A DNA stretch of 64,000 nucleotides from Symbiodinium natans. Its lineage: Eukaryota; Sar; Dinophyceae; Suessiales; Symbiodiniaceae. The stretch covers positions 466,001-530,000 of the forward strand of contig CAJNDS010001158.1 of assembly GCA_905221605.1 (NCBI GenBank), given 5' to 3'. The notes below the pieces were generated by a model. The model did no database searches and was not told the origin of the DNA. It was given only the letters and a program-made list of their open reading frames with translations. Positions 11,301 to 21,760 of this stretch are shown here, piece after piece. The translations under genes were made by a program, and so were the position numbers. Every line of letters begins with the position of its first letter. Positions within the stretch are counted from its first letter, which is position 1.

Positions 11301-12463
11301 AGGGTTTAGGGGTTAGGGGTTAGGGGTTAAAATTTTGAACATCAGCCTTCATTGGAGAAACCGCGCTTCTCTGTGAAAAGGGATTGTAACCGCATTCTGC
11401 ACAGAACGAGGGATTTTTCTGTCTCTGACTCTAGGCCCCTAGGCTGGAAAACATGTTCAGTTTCGAGGTTGGTGTTTTTGGCCCTTTGAGAGCAACCGCT
11501 TGGTGCACCGTATGCCCCTACTCGAAGAGTCGTGAAGTAAATACCAAACCGAGCCTGCTCTGAATGCACAGAGACCCTGCAGCCATAGCTGAAGAGTCCG
11601 ATCATGAACGCGCCACCCGTTTAGGGTTTCAGGGTTTAGGGTTTAGGGTTTAGGACCCGGTGACATGACTTGAACCACACCGTGGGATTTTCATGAATCT
11701 TTCCCAACGAATTGACACACGTGACGCTGCCAAGGCGCAACTTTGCGTGGGCCTTTGTGTTCAATGCCTGCATGATACCATTGGCGGCTGGTGTCCTCCA
11801 TCATGAAGGCACCCGCATATGTTTTAACTTCAGGCTTCAGGCGGGTTCGCGTGGTAGAAACCTCGAACTAAACCGTAGACCCCCCCAAATTCTGGGAGGC
11901 AGAAAGCACCAACATGCAGCAATGAACGGCCAGTGTCCATGCCGCCTTCATCTGTTTCTGCCGTGCTTTCTTCCATGCTTCTCACTAACTCTGCCATCCC
12001 CATCGTTCTGGTCCTTTTGGACAACTACATGGTTTACTTTTTTGTTGGCCAATGCGTTTGGTAAACCCGAAACCAGAAACCCTAAACATTGGGATGTTAC
12101 GATGTTCCTCTGAAACTAACTGTCCTTAATAGGGGTACTAGAATCCTGATTAAGGGCAGTTGGTCTAAGGGGGACATCCCAAACCCTAAACCCCAAACCT
12201 TAAACCCTAAACCCTAAACCCTAAACCCTAACCCTAAACCCTGAACCCTAAACCCTAAACCCTAAACCGAAACCCTCAACCCTAAACCCTCAACCCTAAA
12301 CCCTAAACCCTCAACCCTCAACCCTAAACCCTAAACCCTAAACCCTAAACCCTTCACTGCCACATCAGGGATCCATCTGCCCCCAGCGGCTGCCGCTGCT
12401 GCCATGGCGATGTCGTCCATCACGGCCTGGTCTTTGGACCACATGTCTCCATGGTATTCCTAG
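2308..12463 (+). CDS. P1B-type copper-transporting ATPase, C-terminal half, about ten exons
   Basis: The family pumps Cu(I) across membranes using ATP. Proposed exons: 2308-about 2398 (FCVLLAASASRAEHPLSRG, the SEHPL-type HP motif of the nucleotide domain), 6887-6940 (VVVALAALRDALQPTSQQ), 7418-7438, 7827-7880 (EEVWMCTGDHSATATA, the TGD motif), 8391-8453 (VARELGIHPDHVRAE), 8532-8559, 9279-9340 (FVGDGVNDAPALTSAE, the GDGxNDxPAL motif), 10970-11080 (VGVAIGAGARLTVDSADIVL), 11735-11808 (NFAWAFVFNACMIPLAAG) and 12369-12463 (AAAAAAMAMSS...stop). Resolved introns use GC donors and AG|G acceptors. The last two exons are the final two membrane helices. MAMSS fits the MxxSS copper motif, and N-x6-FN-x4-P fits the P1B-1 motif with Phe for Tyr. 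Exons for metal-binding repeats, CPC and DKTGT were not found and may lie left of the window. A short exon between 11080 and 11735 is unresolved, and so are parts of the nucleotide domain between 2.4 and 6.9 kb. The C-terminus may continue past 12463. Confidence 0.85.
5471..5577. repeat. Palindromic element, family F
   Basis: Inverted arms of about 35 bp: CCTAAGGGTCCATGTACCTA at the left is answered by GTACATGGACCCTTAGG at the right, with a second inner pairing (tacttgggcc / ggcccaaata). It has no coding capacity, so it reads as a MITE-like element. Only one copy was seen. Confidence 0.75.
5763..5870. mobile_element. Introner-like element, family A
   Basis: Terminal inverted repeats CCTTGAGAACCAAATGAACCC ... 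and ...TTCATTTGGTTCTTAAGG, with the family A core (ataccctata-type, tactactataatccttatt, aggtatat). The flanking dinucleotide TT occurs on both sides. It lies in the ATPase gene between the HP exon and the next exon, where it is not itself a whole intron. Confidence 0.8.
7374..7417 (+). promoter_or_regulatory. Polypyrimidine tract and AG acceptor before a 21-nt microexon
   Basis: A run of TC dinucleotides and T ends in tctctctcaag, directly before the 21-base exon 7418-7438 (VIQELEK) of the copper ATPase. It is one of few introns here with an obvious tract. The other is before 42105. Confidence 0.6.
8893..9001. mobile_element. Introner-like element, family B
   Basis: Terminal repeats TTGGGATGTTCCCCCC and GGGAACATCCCAA enclose the family B core (agttcttaatagggatt / atccctattaaagactgtt). 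The 8 bases on each side, TCTGTGTT and TCTGCGTT, match at 7 of 8, consistent with an 8-bp target duplication. It lies inside the ATPase intron 8560-9278. Confidence 0.88.
9177..9470. repeat. Telomeric heptamer arrays, opposite orientations around an exon
   Basis: CCCTAAA units occupy 9177-9270 and TTTAGGG units 9380-9470. They flank the 62-bp ATPase exon at 9279-9340 that carries the GDGVNDAPAL motif, so the arrays lie in the introns on either side of it, 8 bases from the acceptor on the left. Confidence 0.9.
9612..9703. mobile_element. Palindromic element, family E, copy 1
   Basis: A near-perfect hairpin. CCCAGAGACTCCAAAACCCC at the left is exactly complementary to GGGGTTTTGGAGTCTCTGGG at the right, and the arms continue inward (ttagttaaggaatat / atattccttaactaa). 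It lies in the ATPase intron between exons 9279-9340 and 10970-11080. Compare copy 2 at 43083-43192. Confidence 0.88.
9888..9990. mobile_element. Introner-like element, family B
   Basis: Ends GAGGGATGTTCCC and GGGAACATCCCAA, core with agtccgtaatagg and attacggactttt. The left end has diverged and no target duplication is visible. It is in the same ATPase intron as the family E hairpin. Confidence 0.8.
12089..12182. mobile_element. Introner-like element, family B, embedded in telomeric repeats
   Basis: TTGGGATGTT at the left and ACATCCCAA at the right, core cttaataggggtactagaatcctgattaag split by a short loop. Telomeric-type CCCTAAA sequence lies on both sides (cctaaaca before, then a 170-bp CCCTAAA array from 12181). 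It is inside the ATPase intron 11809-12368. Confidence 0.85.
12181..12352. repeat. CCCTAAA array with CCCTCAA variants
   Basis: About 24 heptamer units, including repeated CCCTCAA and CCCTGAA variants. It fills the last ATPase intron up to 17 bases before the final exon at 12369. Confidence 0.92.
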
Positions 12464-12944
12464 GTTTAGGGTTTAGGGTTTAGAGTTTAGGGTCTAACTT
12501 GGTTGTCGCAGAACTCGCATTATCATGCTGCATGGTGTGTAGGCGCACACTGTGTGCATCGAAGCTGCTGCACTTTATCCTGCGTGCACTGGGGTTCCAG
12601 GAATGATTGCTGGACTGGCACAGACGATACCACAAATGCGTGCTCCTTCTTTTGACGCTGCTAGAAACATGTATTTCCTTCGCTCGTATTTTGATGCGTC
12701 TCGTGATCTAGTGCGTTTACTCGCATCATGCTGGCCACACTTTGAGTCATGCTTCAGCTGGGGCCTTGAGCTTCAAAAAACTGTCTTCGTCGATAATTCC
12801 GGTGACACATGGCCCCTTGTTTGCTCGACTGTGCCTATCGAGGGGAGCGGATGGCAAGCAAGTCACAGTGACTGAGAGATGCTGCGCTGCCCACTCCAGT
12901 GCCCTGTCGTAAGCAGGTGAAGGGGACCTGGATATAATATACAT

Positions 12945-13340
12945 ATATAAACAAATAAATAAATAAATAAATATATATATATATATATGCATATTCCACC
13001 TATCGTACCATTCCCGTCTAAGCCTTCAGGTGGTCTCCTCATCCTTGCTGCTGCGCCGCTTCCAGCCCCGGCCGCTTCCCGGCGCGGCGAAGAAGGCGAT
13101 CTCGGGAATTGTGCAAGTAGGTTCTCATCACTATATTTATTGTTGCTTGTTCGTAGTATTGTCATTAGTATTGCTATTACTATTCCTGTTACTATTACTA
13201 TTACTATTGCTATTACTATTACTATTACTATTACTATTACTATTACTATTTTTCTATTAATTATTACTTTTACTATTACTTATTACTATTACTATTACTA
13301 TTACTATTACTATTACTATTACTATTACTATTACTATTCT
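12945..13340. repeat. Microsatellites: AAAT/AT, then ATTACT trinucleotide-type tract
   Basis: 12945-12987 is AAAT and AT repeats. 13150-13340 is (TATTAC)n and related units. The repetitive Leu and Tyr peptides read from it are artefacts. Confidence 0.9.
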
Positions 13341-14458
13341 TAGAATTATCATGAGGATTGTTCAGAGAGAAAAGCACAAGAATAATTTGGCTGAAACCAC
13401 GAGTCTTCGCAAGCATCTAACACAGAATCCAACATTCAGCTGGTGTTTTCCCAGCATTTTTGGAGTTGAAGGTGCCAAGCGGTGGGCTTTAGGATTTGCC
13501 ATTGAAGGGTTTAGGAGCTGCTAGAAAAGATGGAGCATCGGCTTGGTCATGCCACTGCGAGGGTTAGCGACATCTGCCTGAGCATGTCGGAGATCGGAGG
13601 ACAAGCCAAGCCACGCCCAATTCGCCTTCCCTGTCCAGGCCGGGACCTGTTCAGGTTTTAGGGTTTATAGGGTTCAGGGTTCAGGGTTCAGGGTTTAGGG
13701 TTTAGGGTTTAGGGTAAGATTTTGGGAGGCGTTTTAGGCCGAAGAAGCTTCTTTAGGCTTAGGAGTGCGAAGCGTTGGGGGCCAATAACAAACAGGTCCT
13801 CGGGCTCCCGAGCAGCTGTTGTTTAGGGTTTAGGGTTTAGGGTTTAGGGTTTAGGGTTTTAGGGTTTAGGGTTTAGCTACGATTCCAGGAATTCTAGGGT
13901 GTGGGAGTGAAGCTGATCGAGTAAGAATTTGTCAAAAGCAGGGGGCAAGAGCACGACCACTGGCCTCCTGCTAACAAAGACGCAGGTTCGTGGTGAAACA
14001 GTCGGAGACATCCGACTTAGGGTTTAGGGTTTAGGGTACATCCGACTGTGTACTTGCAGTGGTGCATCCATCATGTACAATCCTCGTTGTGCATTGTTTC
14101 CGCAGTCACTGTTGTTAAAGCGCGCGGGGCATTGAGAAGATGTTTTGTTTCCCATGATCTTGCGGAACATGTGGTTCATGGAGTGATGGAGCATTTCCTT
14201 CTTTTTCGGCAGTACTACTCTGAAGCAGTCGTAGCAGGATCACCGAGGCAGGGTACAGCTTGTCTAGCACTTGGAGCATTCGTATACGTGCAGTACATGC
14301 GCAGCATCAACGCAAAGCGGAGAGCGGTGAGTGCGTTTGCTCCAGCAGGAATCCGTGCATTTTCAACAAAAACTCTCCCAGCCCGAAAGGTTTTAAACCC
14401 TCAACTCGCACACCCTAAACCCTAAGCCCTGAACCCTACCAGCCCCTACACCTGAGAG
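13341..14458. other. Spacer with possible upstream exon of the next gene
   Basis: Telomeric arrays lie at 13655-13714, 13821-13876 and 14017-14037. At 13531-13655 an open stretch reads ATARVSDICLSMSEIGGQAK, which looks coding and ends at a telomeric array, but I recognise no family. It could be an exon of the gene that ends at 14694. Confidence 0.35.
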
Positions 14459-14694
14459 GCATGGAAAGCCGGCAGGCGGAAGTACAACAAGCTCGTCGAG
14501 GAGCGCCCGCTGACAGAGGACCCGTTCGGCCCAGGGTTGAAAGGGCCTTGTGGTCGTCAGATTCCCCAGAAAACCTTGGGTACCACGTGAACCCTAAAAG
14601 GGTTTCTGGTCCATATATACCTTATCAGGAATTGTAGAGTGGTATAGGGCGTATAACCCCCATTGTAGGGGTCATTTCGTCCCCAAGGAACTAA
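14459..14694 (+). CDS. C-terminal exons of an unidentified gene; last intron is an introner
   Basis: After an AG|G acceptor, 14459-14568 encodes 36 codons, including KAGRRKYNKLVEERPLTED, rich in charged residues. The donor is GA, the intron 14569-14687 is a family A element, and the acceptor CCCCAAG|G leads into 14688-14694, giving ...RQIPQN and a TAA stop. The terminal intron therefore sits just 7 bases before the end of the coding frame. Without splicing the frame would run into a stop inside the element. Upstream exons are not identified and I do not recognise the protein. Confidence 0.6.
14574..14688. mobile_element. Introner, family A (terminal intron of gene ending at 14694)
   Basis: Ends CCTTGGGTACCACGTGAACCC and GTCATTTCGTCCCCAAGG. 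GAA occurs both before the left end (from the donor) and after the acceptor AG. The right terminal repeat supplies the acceptor CCAAG|G. Confidence 0.85.
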
Positions 14695-14942
14695 GTGTAA
14701 CTAACCTTTTCAAAGCATGTGTCCTGCATGATCATCTTCCGAGATTCGACGAGCCGGGCTTTGCCTTGAAAAGACAGTAATTCAGGGTTGCATTCTGTGG
14801 AGAGCACAAAAATCAAAGGAGGCACATCCCTGGCAAAATCGTTTTTACTTGGAACATCCCCTCCAGGGACACCCTGGCATGCACTCCAGGGGCACTCTGG
14901 GGTCGGGCACCCTGGGGTTGGGCTAGGAAGAGCAAACCCACG

Positions 14943-15757
14943 GTTTAGGGTTTAGGGTTTAGGGTTTAGGGTTTAGGGTTTAGGGTTTAGGGTTTAGGGT
15001 TTAGGGTTTAGGGTTTAGGGTGAACTATAGATGTCGATGATCCCCATCCCGATAAGCTAACCAATGCGGAGCCATCCTCGCTTTCAGACAGGCAACTAAC
15101 AGGATACTTCGCCGCGGGATTCTATCACGGAAGCATTGCTTCCAGAGAGACTCTGCGGGATTGGGCACTGCAGGGATTCTGACGTCATGGGGATCAAGGC
15201 GCCAGGCATGCTCGGCGGCATTCTCGGTAGGATTCTTTCGAAGATGCTCGGCGGGCTTCTCTGGGGGGTGGGCACTGAGGGAATGCCCGGCGCGGCTCTC
15301 TGCGCTCCTAAACCCTAAACCCTAAACCCTAAACCCCAAGATGCTGTGGGGGGGAGTGCTGAGTACTCCAAGGATGCTCGGGGGGGACTCTTTGTGGGCT
15401 TCTTTGGGCACTCCCTGCGATAATGGGTTTAGGGTTTAGGGTTTAGGGTTAGGGTTTAGGGTTTAGGGTTTAGGGTTTAGGGTTTAGGGTTTAGGGTTTA
15501 GGGTTTAGGGTTTAGGGTTTAGGGGGACTCTCTGGGGGGCCTTGGGGTCAGCGGGACTGCGGGGCTCAACCCGCAGCCTGAATCCCTAAAGCCAAGGGCT
15601 TGGAGTCTTAAGCGCTTCGGGCGAGGGTAGCTGAGATTGGCGTGGACATCGGTGAATCGACTCAAGACCTGCATATCGATCCCTAAACCCTAAACCCTAA
15701 ACCCTAAACCCTAAACCCTAAACCCTAAACCCTAAACCCTAAACCCTAAACCCTAAA
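14943..15757. repeat. Cluster of long telomeric arrays
   Basis: TTTAGGG arrays at 14943-15019 (11 units) and 15425-15523 (14 units, one hexamer slip). CCCTAAA arrays at 15307-15338 and 15681-15757 (11 units). The intervening unique DNA includes degenerate repeats of the phrase ggcattctcgg/ggatgctcgg between 15200 and 15400. Confidence 0.93.
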
Positions 15758-17627
15758 CACGCTCAGGAGGGCTCGGCGCACAGCTGCGACAATGTATAGT
15801 GACACGATCCCCCACCGAAGTCGTACCGGGCAAGGGTTCACTCCTGCCACCTACTACTGGCTCCTACTTTGTCTGCGTGCGACGGGGGGGAGGAAGAGAA
15901 GTAGGTAACAGTATAAGAGGCTGAGCGCTTAGACTTCCGCAATCGTGCACACCTTCTTCTTGTCAGAGTGGTCTCCCCCCCCCTCACCCTGGCCAACTAG
16001 GTCCAAGTACCTATTTTTTCCCTGCCTTATCACGACCGGAGGGGAAGCAACCAGCACTGGCGATAGCTTGTAGATGCAAGTGGGCCTGTGAGGGGTCCGC
16101 CCTGCATTTGCCGCCAGTCTGGAGCCCTTGCTGATGCGAAGCGAGGGTTTGAACTTGCTGAACTCGTGACCAGATGTTGCAGGAGCCAGGCTTGGGAAAA
16201 GCACAACTCTCGCACTGTGCGGATGTAGGGACCTAGGTTTAAGGATGCTCAAGCGAGTAGCGTCCCGATGGATATTGTTTGGAGGCACGCGTGTGGCAGA
16301 CAGCCTCGTTCACCCAACAACGCCATGAGGATACTTTACTGAAGGCAACGGCGCTCAGTTCTCAACTCTAGAACCTGAAAACAGAAAACGAGACTCGAGG
16401 ATTTCAGTTCAAGAGGTCAACAGCTTCGGTTTGCCCACCTCTCATTCCGTGATTGTTGAGGCCAGTACGCAAGCTATGTTCAACCAACTTCCCCTCATCA
16501 ACGCGATGCTATTTTGACTCAATGAACTTAGTCATGCATGTCAAGTCCATGCGTTTATACGGCGTTCGGAGACGAGCAGGGTTCTGAACTTGCAGCCTGC
16601 TTGAATCGAAAGGCAGGAGAACATCTGTTTCCCCAAGCTTACCACTTTCCATGCTAGTTTCGCAGTATGGTGTCAACCAAGAAAAGAGGCAACAGGGGTC
16701 TGTCTCAAATCTACAGGCAAACCCCTAAACCCTAAACCCTAAACCCTAAAACCTTCATGTTTTGCACAGACTTGGTCTGAGCGCACATGCCCACAGTCAG
16801 GCTTCACTCACGTGTCTTTTGTTGTTTGATGTCTGTGTGAATGCTCACCAGCCAGCCTTACGACGCTAAAAGGGAGTGCGAGCTTGCTCATGACGCTCTA
16901 GTGTCGCGGGTGTACTTTCAGAGGTGCTAAGGGGCCTAGCCGCGCCCACCGCAATCGGAAACACTCTGAGCTAAACTTGATTGATCTGATTCGGTTCTGT
17001 CAGGATACTCCTGTAACAGTCGTCGGTCACTTTAGTCAGTGGTGTGTCGGATGATAGCTCCGGACACACTGGCACCATGACTCTGGCGAAGCCAGCATGA
17101 GGTTTGAGCTGTACAGGTTGCGCCATCTGCGTGCCACGACAACGATAGCAAAACCCTGCAGCTGCAATGAGCAGCTGACGAGTGCCGAGTAGCGCTGCGA
17201 GGAGGGTGACGGGCGTGGCCAGGGAGAGGTCCAGGTAGCTGCCTTCATCACAGGCAAGGTTAAAACAATGCAAAGCTGTCATGCATTTTCTTCCAACATT
17301 CCCGTTCCTTTCAAAAGCAGAAATCACTCCGGAATGAAAGCTGACACCCAATCCTGTTAACCAAGCCAACTCAAGTATGGACAGTGTAAACTTGGGTACC
17401 TAATGTCTACTCGTCTAATGCGGACGATGCTAGACCGGCTAGCCCTATAGGGTCTAGCACACACTTCACCTCGAGCCACAGAAGAAAGAAAGCCTATGCT
17501 TGTTGAATATGTCTTCACAAGTAAGTACTCGTAGCTAAACAAAAAGCATTAAAACAAACATACCATAGTATTAAAGCGGCTCAAAGCTCACATCATAGAC
17601 AGGCAACAAGACAAAAGGTGTGGATTG

Positions 17628-18175
17628 GGGGGGGGGGGGGGGGGGGTGAGAAAAGTGATCTTGAAGATTTAAGCGTGAACATTACAAATAACATCCCAAT
17701 CGCACTTAAAACATTTGTATAGATGTATTGATGTCTAGCTACAAAAATGCATATGTATGTATGTATGTATGTATGTATGCAATGTATGCAATGTATGTAT
17801 GTAATGTAATGTAATGTAATGTAATGTAATGTAATGTAATGTAATGTAATGTAATGTAATGTAATGTAATGTAATGTAATGTAATGTAATGTAATGTATG
17901 TATGCAATGTATGTATGCAATGTATGTATGCAATGTATGTATGTATGTATGTATGTATGTATGTATGTATGTATGTATGTATGTATGTATGTATGTATGT
18001 ATGTATGTATGTGTGTGTGTGTGTGTATGTGTGTATGTATGTGTATATACATATATATATATAAGCATACAAATACAATCGCACATACATTTACGAGTCT
18101 TTCAATAGATCAATGATATCATATCACATTTGTATATATATATATATATAGATATATAGATATACACAGTTATAA
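17628..18175. repeat. G run, then GTAT, GTAAT and TG/TA microsatellites
   Basis: 17628-17647 is a G homopolymer. 17752-17790 and 17935-18012 are GTAT tetramers, 17800-17895 is a nearly pure TAATG pentamer array, and TG and TA repeats continue to about 18175. Peptides of repeated Thr-Tyr-Ile-His or Cys-Met-Tyr-Val are artefacts of it. Confidence 0.95.
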
Positions 18176-18769
18176 GGTGCGTACACATTTGTGTATATAT
18201 ACACATGCATAAATGTCTAAATTAGACAACATATACACAATTATACACACGCATAGAAATGCGGTATCTATGTATCGAGGTGAGTTGAGAGCATATTGAA
18301 TTCTGCAGCTTTGGGCCCTGGCATTTGCTCGAATCATCAGTTTTTTCGACGACAGAAGCACTGAACAACCTAAGTTTGCTGCAGGGTTGAGCTTGAGTTG
18401 GGCTTTCGACCACTTGTAAAGCAGCGGCAGCAGCGGCGACGAAAACGAGCCACATGGCTTAGCGAAAATGCTGCCAATTGGGGTCGACGGAAGCCATCCT
18501 CAGTGAATCCTCAGGGCCTAAGTTGCTTCCAAAGAGGTGGACCTCAGGGTTGAAAAGTGACAGGCTCAGCATGAAAGATATGGCACCATAGGCTCCAGCC
18601 AATGTGCAAAACCTGATGCCTTCCAGTGCCAGTTTCCCGCAAAGGCCTTGCAACCTGCCCAAACCCGAGACCCTGTATGCCAGTCGCTGCAGCGCTTGGG
18701 ACTCGTTGTTCGTGCTGGGCCCCCAGTGATGTTGGTGCGCGCGTTGGTGTGCGCGTGTGTTCGTGTTGT

Positions 18770-19757
18770 GTTTTTTTTTTTTTTGTGTGTGTGTGTGTGA
18801 CAATGTCGTTATCGCTGCCGGTTTCTGTGACCGGGAAGCCCCTCCCATGCACACATCACTCTGCTTTCCGCTCGTCGCTTGTTGCGGAAGTCTGGGTTGA
18901 AAACCATTTTGGAGCCTCTGCATCCTCATCGTACAGAGAGAGCAAGCATTCTGGCATGCGATTCTTCGCACTATGGTGTCGTCACGCACGATGGAAAGTG
19001 GCCCTTGTGAAGAGCACGACGCATGGAAGGTGCTGCGAATCTGAACGAACTTAACGAAACATGGCAACTTTTCGCAACTTTTGAGCAGGGTTGGTGTGTA
19101 GCCGAAACCATGAAACTGTCGGCAGGGACGATGTTTTCTGTATTCTGCACTGTCTTGACGCGTGCGATTCAGCCGCTGGCGCGTGCTTGTTGTTTGGTGG
19201 TTGCTTATTGGTTTTTTTGTTGTTGCTTGCTGTTGCTTGTTGATGTTTGTTGTTGCTTGTTGTTGCTTAGGTTTGTTGTTGTTTGTTTGTTGTTTGTTTT
19301 TGTTTTTGTTGTTTGTTGTTTGTTTTGTGTTTATTGTTGTGTGTTGTTGTTTGTTGTTGTCTGTTGCTGTCTGTTGTTGTCTGTTGTTGTCTGTTGTTGT
19401 TTGTTTGCTTTTTTGCTATTTTGCAGTTTGTGGGTTGTGGTTTGTGGTGGAGGTTGTGGTGGTGTTTGTGGTTTTTTGTTTTGGTGATTCTGAGTGGTGT
19501 GCGGTGTGTGGAGTGTGTGGCATGTGGAGGGTGTGTTGTGTTGTGTTGCGTTGTGTTGTGAGTGTGTGTGTGTGTGCATATGTGTGTCTGTGAATGTGTG
19601 TGTGTGTGAGTGCGTGTATTGTGTGTGTGTGTGCATTGTGTGTGCATTGTGTGTGTGTGTGTGTTTGTGTGCATTGTGTGTGTGTGTGTGTTTGTGTGCA
19701 TTGTCTGAGTGTGTGTGTCTGTGTGTGTGTGTGTGTCTCTGTGTGTGTGTGTGTGTG

Positions 19758-19788
<31 letters not shown>

Positions 19789-19845
19789 TTTGTGTTTTGA
19801 CTGTCTGTGTGTGTGTGCGTCTGTGTCTGTGTGTGTTGGTGCTGT
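18770..19845. repeat. T/TG run, GTTGTT-type and long TG microsatellite
   Basis: 18770-18800 is T then TG. 19195-19430 is built of TTGTTG and TTGCTG units, and 19440-19845 is mostly TG with CA-poor interruptions. ORFs on both strands here are low-complexity. Confidence 0.93.
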
Positions 19846-19860
19846 GCGTGACTGAGTCGG

Positions 19861-20105
19861 AGTGGGAGATGGAACGTCCAACCGCAATCTCCTTGTCCAA
19901 CTTGGGCCAAGAACACCTTGAGGACGAAATGAACCCTAAAATGGGGTTATATACCCTATACTACTATAATTCCTATTAAGGTATATGGACCCTAAACCCT
20001 AAACCCTAAACCCTTTTAGGGTCCTTTTGGTCCCTAAGGCGGATGGTAGGATGTTGCGCCCCCAGGTGGTTCCAGGCTTCGACCGCAAGGCTTTCCGCGA
20101 AGCAG
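19861..20105 (+). CDS. Two exons of an unidentified gene, joined across a family A introner
   Basis: Upstream, a frame ending at 19910 reads RPTAISLSNLGQ. A GA donor follows, then the family A element. Acceptor CTAAG|G at 20038 opens 20039-20105, reading ADGRMLRPQVVPGFDRKAF. The join keeps frame (phase 0) and the peptide looks globular, but I recognise no family. The 5' limit is uncertain. The next donor (GT at 20106) is followed by a telomeric array and a minisatellite. Confidence 0.45.
19916..20039. mobile_element. Introner, family A, with internal CCCTAAA expansion
   Basis: Ends CCTTGAGGACGAAATGAACCC and GGTCCTTTTGGTCCCTAAGG. The right subterminal segment, single-copy in sister elements (aaaccc ttttaggg), is here three CCCTAAA units. 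Confidence 0.88.
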
Positions 20106-20269
20106 GTGGAGAAGGAGGGGTTTAGGGTTTAGGGTTTAGGGTTTAGGGTTCAGCATCTCAAGTTCGAGCATTTACTAGGGCAGCAGTGTGTGTAGGCAAC
20201 GGAAAAAAACCCACCCGCCCAAAGAATCCCATGACATTACGACAATAGAAAGTTTGTTTTTCGTTTGAG

Positions 20270-21760
20270 TTGAACAACGGGGGGGTCCAGGGGTCAGAGG
20301 GGCCAAAACGGATCAAATTCCCTAATTCGTGCTGAACAATGGGGGGTTAAAGGGGTCAGAGGGGCCGAAATGGATCAAGTTCCCTAATTCGTGCTGAACA
20401 ATGGGGGGGTCCAGGGCTCAGAGGGGCCAACATGGATCAAATTCCCAAATTCGTGCTGAACAATGGGGGGTCAAAGGGGTCAGAGGACCAAAAATGGATC
20501 AAATTCCGAAATTCGTGATGAACAATGGGGGGTTAAAGGGCTCACAGGGGCCGAAATGGATCAAATTGAAAAACTCGTGATGAACAATGGGGGGCTCCAG
20601 GGGTCAGAGGGGCCAAAATGGATCAAATTCCCTAATTTGTGCTGAACAATGGGGGGTCAAAGGGGTCAGAGGGTAATTCGTGCTGAACAACGGGGGGGTA
20701 AAGGGGTCAGAGGGGCCGAAATGGATCAAATTCCCCAATTCGTGCTGAACAATGGGGGGTTAAAGGGGTCAGAGGGGCCGAAATGGATCAAATTCCCTAA
20801 TTCGTGCTGAACAATGGGGGGGTCCAGGGGAAAACGGATCAAACTCCTTAATTCGTGCTGAACAATGGGGGGTCAAAGGGGTCAGAGGGACCAAAATGGA
20901 TCAAATTCCCTAATTCGTGCTGAACAATGAGGGGTGAAAGGGCGTCAACGGGGCCGGAAGGCCAACAGTCAGGAGGGTCAAAGAAATTCAGAAAATGAGG
21001 GGCTCATTTCTGCTATACAAATTCTATTTAAAACTCACTGTGAATCGAGCACTTTTTCCGGAATCCTGGGGTGAGGGGGGGTCAAAGGGGTCAGACGGGC
21101 CGAAATGGATCAAATTCCCAAATTCGTGCTGAACAATGGGGGTTAAAGGGGTCAGAGGGGCCGAAATGGATCAAATTCCCCAATTCGTGCTGAACAATGG
21201 GGGGTTAAAGGGGTCAGAGGGGCCGAAATGGATCAAATTCCCTAATTCGTGCTGAACAATGGGGGGGTCCAGGGGAAAACGGATCAAACTCCTTAATTCG
21301 TGCTGAACAATGGGGGGTCAAAGGGGTCAGAGGGACCAAAATGGATCAAATTCCCTAATTCGTGCTGAACAATGAGGGGTGAAAGGGCGTCAACGGGGCC
21401 GGAAGGCCAACAGTCAGGAGGGTCAAAGAAATTCAGAAAATGAGGGGCTCATTTCTGCTATACAAATTCTATTTAAAACTCACTGTGAATCGAGCACTTT
21501 TTCCGGAATCCTGGGGTGAGGGGGGGTCAAAGGGGTCAGACGGGCCGAAATGGATCAAATTCCCAAATTCGTGCTGAACAATGGGGGGTTAAAGGGGTCA
21601 GAGGGGCCGAAATGGATCAAATTCCCTAATTCGTGCTGAACAATGGGGGGGTCCAGGGGTCAGAGGGGCCAAAATGGATCAAATTCCGTAATTCGTGCTG
21701 AACAATGGGGGGGTCAAAAAAAGTGAAAAAAAAGAAATTGATCAAATTCCCTAATTAGTG
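20270..21760. repeat. 62-bp minisatellite with a 445-bp higher-order repeat
   Basis: The unit contains atggatcaaattccctaatt, cgtgctgaacaatgggggg and aaaggggtcagagg. Adjacent copies at 20715 and 20777 are 62 bp apart. A composite block that includes a non-unit insert (cgagcactttttccggaatc) occurs twice, 445 bp apart (for example 21061 and 21506), nearly identical. A rough count gives more than twenty units. No long ORF. Confidence 0.95.

Larger units (their letters stand above)
14695..19860. other. Gene-poor, repeat-rich stretch
   Basis: Large telomeric arrays (14943-15019, 15307-15338, 15425-15523, 15681-15757, 16721-16752) are followed by microsatellites. The minus-strand ORF at 16971-17369 (132 aa, a few hydrophobic runs) is not recognisable. 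I see no supported gene. Confidence 0.5.

Noticed and set aside
17593-18116. Several long ORFs rich in Thr-Tyr-Ile-His or Cys-Met-Tyr-Val
   Set aside because: They are translations of GTAT and TAATG microsatellites, open in many frames at once, with no complexity outside the repeat.
19267-19979. Overlapping 140-206 aa ORFs on both strands (Cys/Val and His/Thr rich)
   Set aside because: They are produced by the TTGTTG and TG tracts. All frames are open for the same compositional reason.
20270-21760. CRISPR array
   Set aside because: The 62-bp units are contiguous diverged repeats without constant-repeat/unique-spacer structure, and the DNA is eukaryotic.
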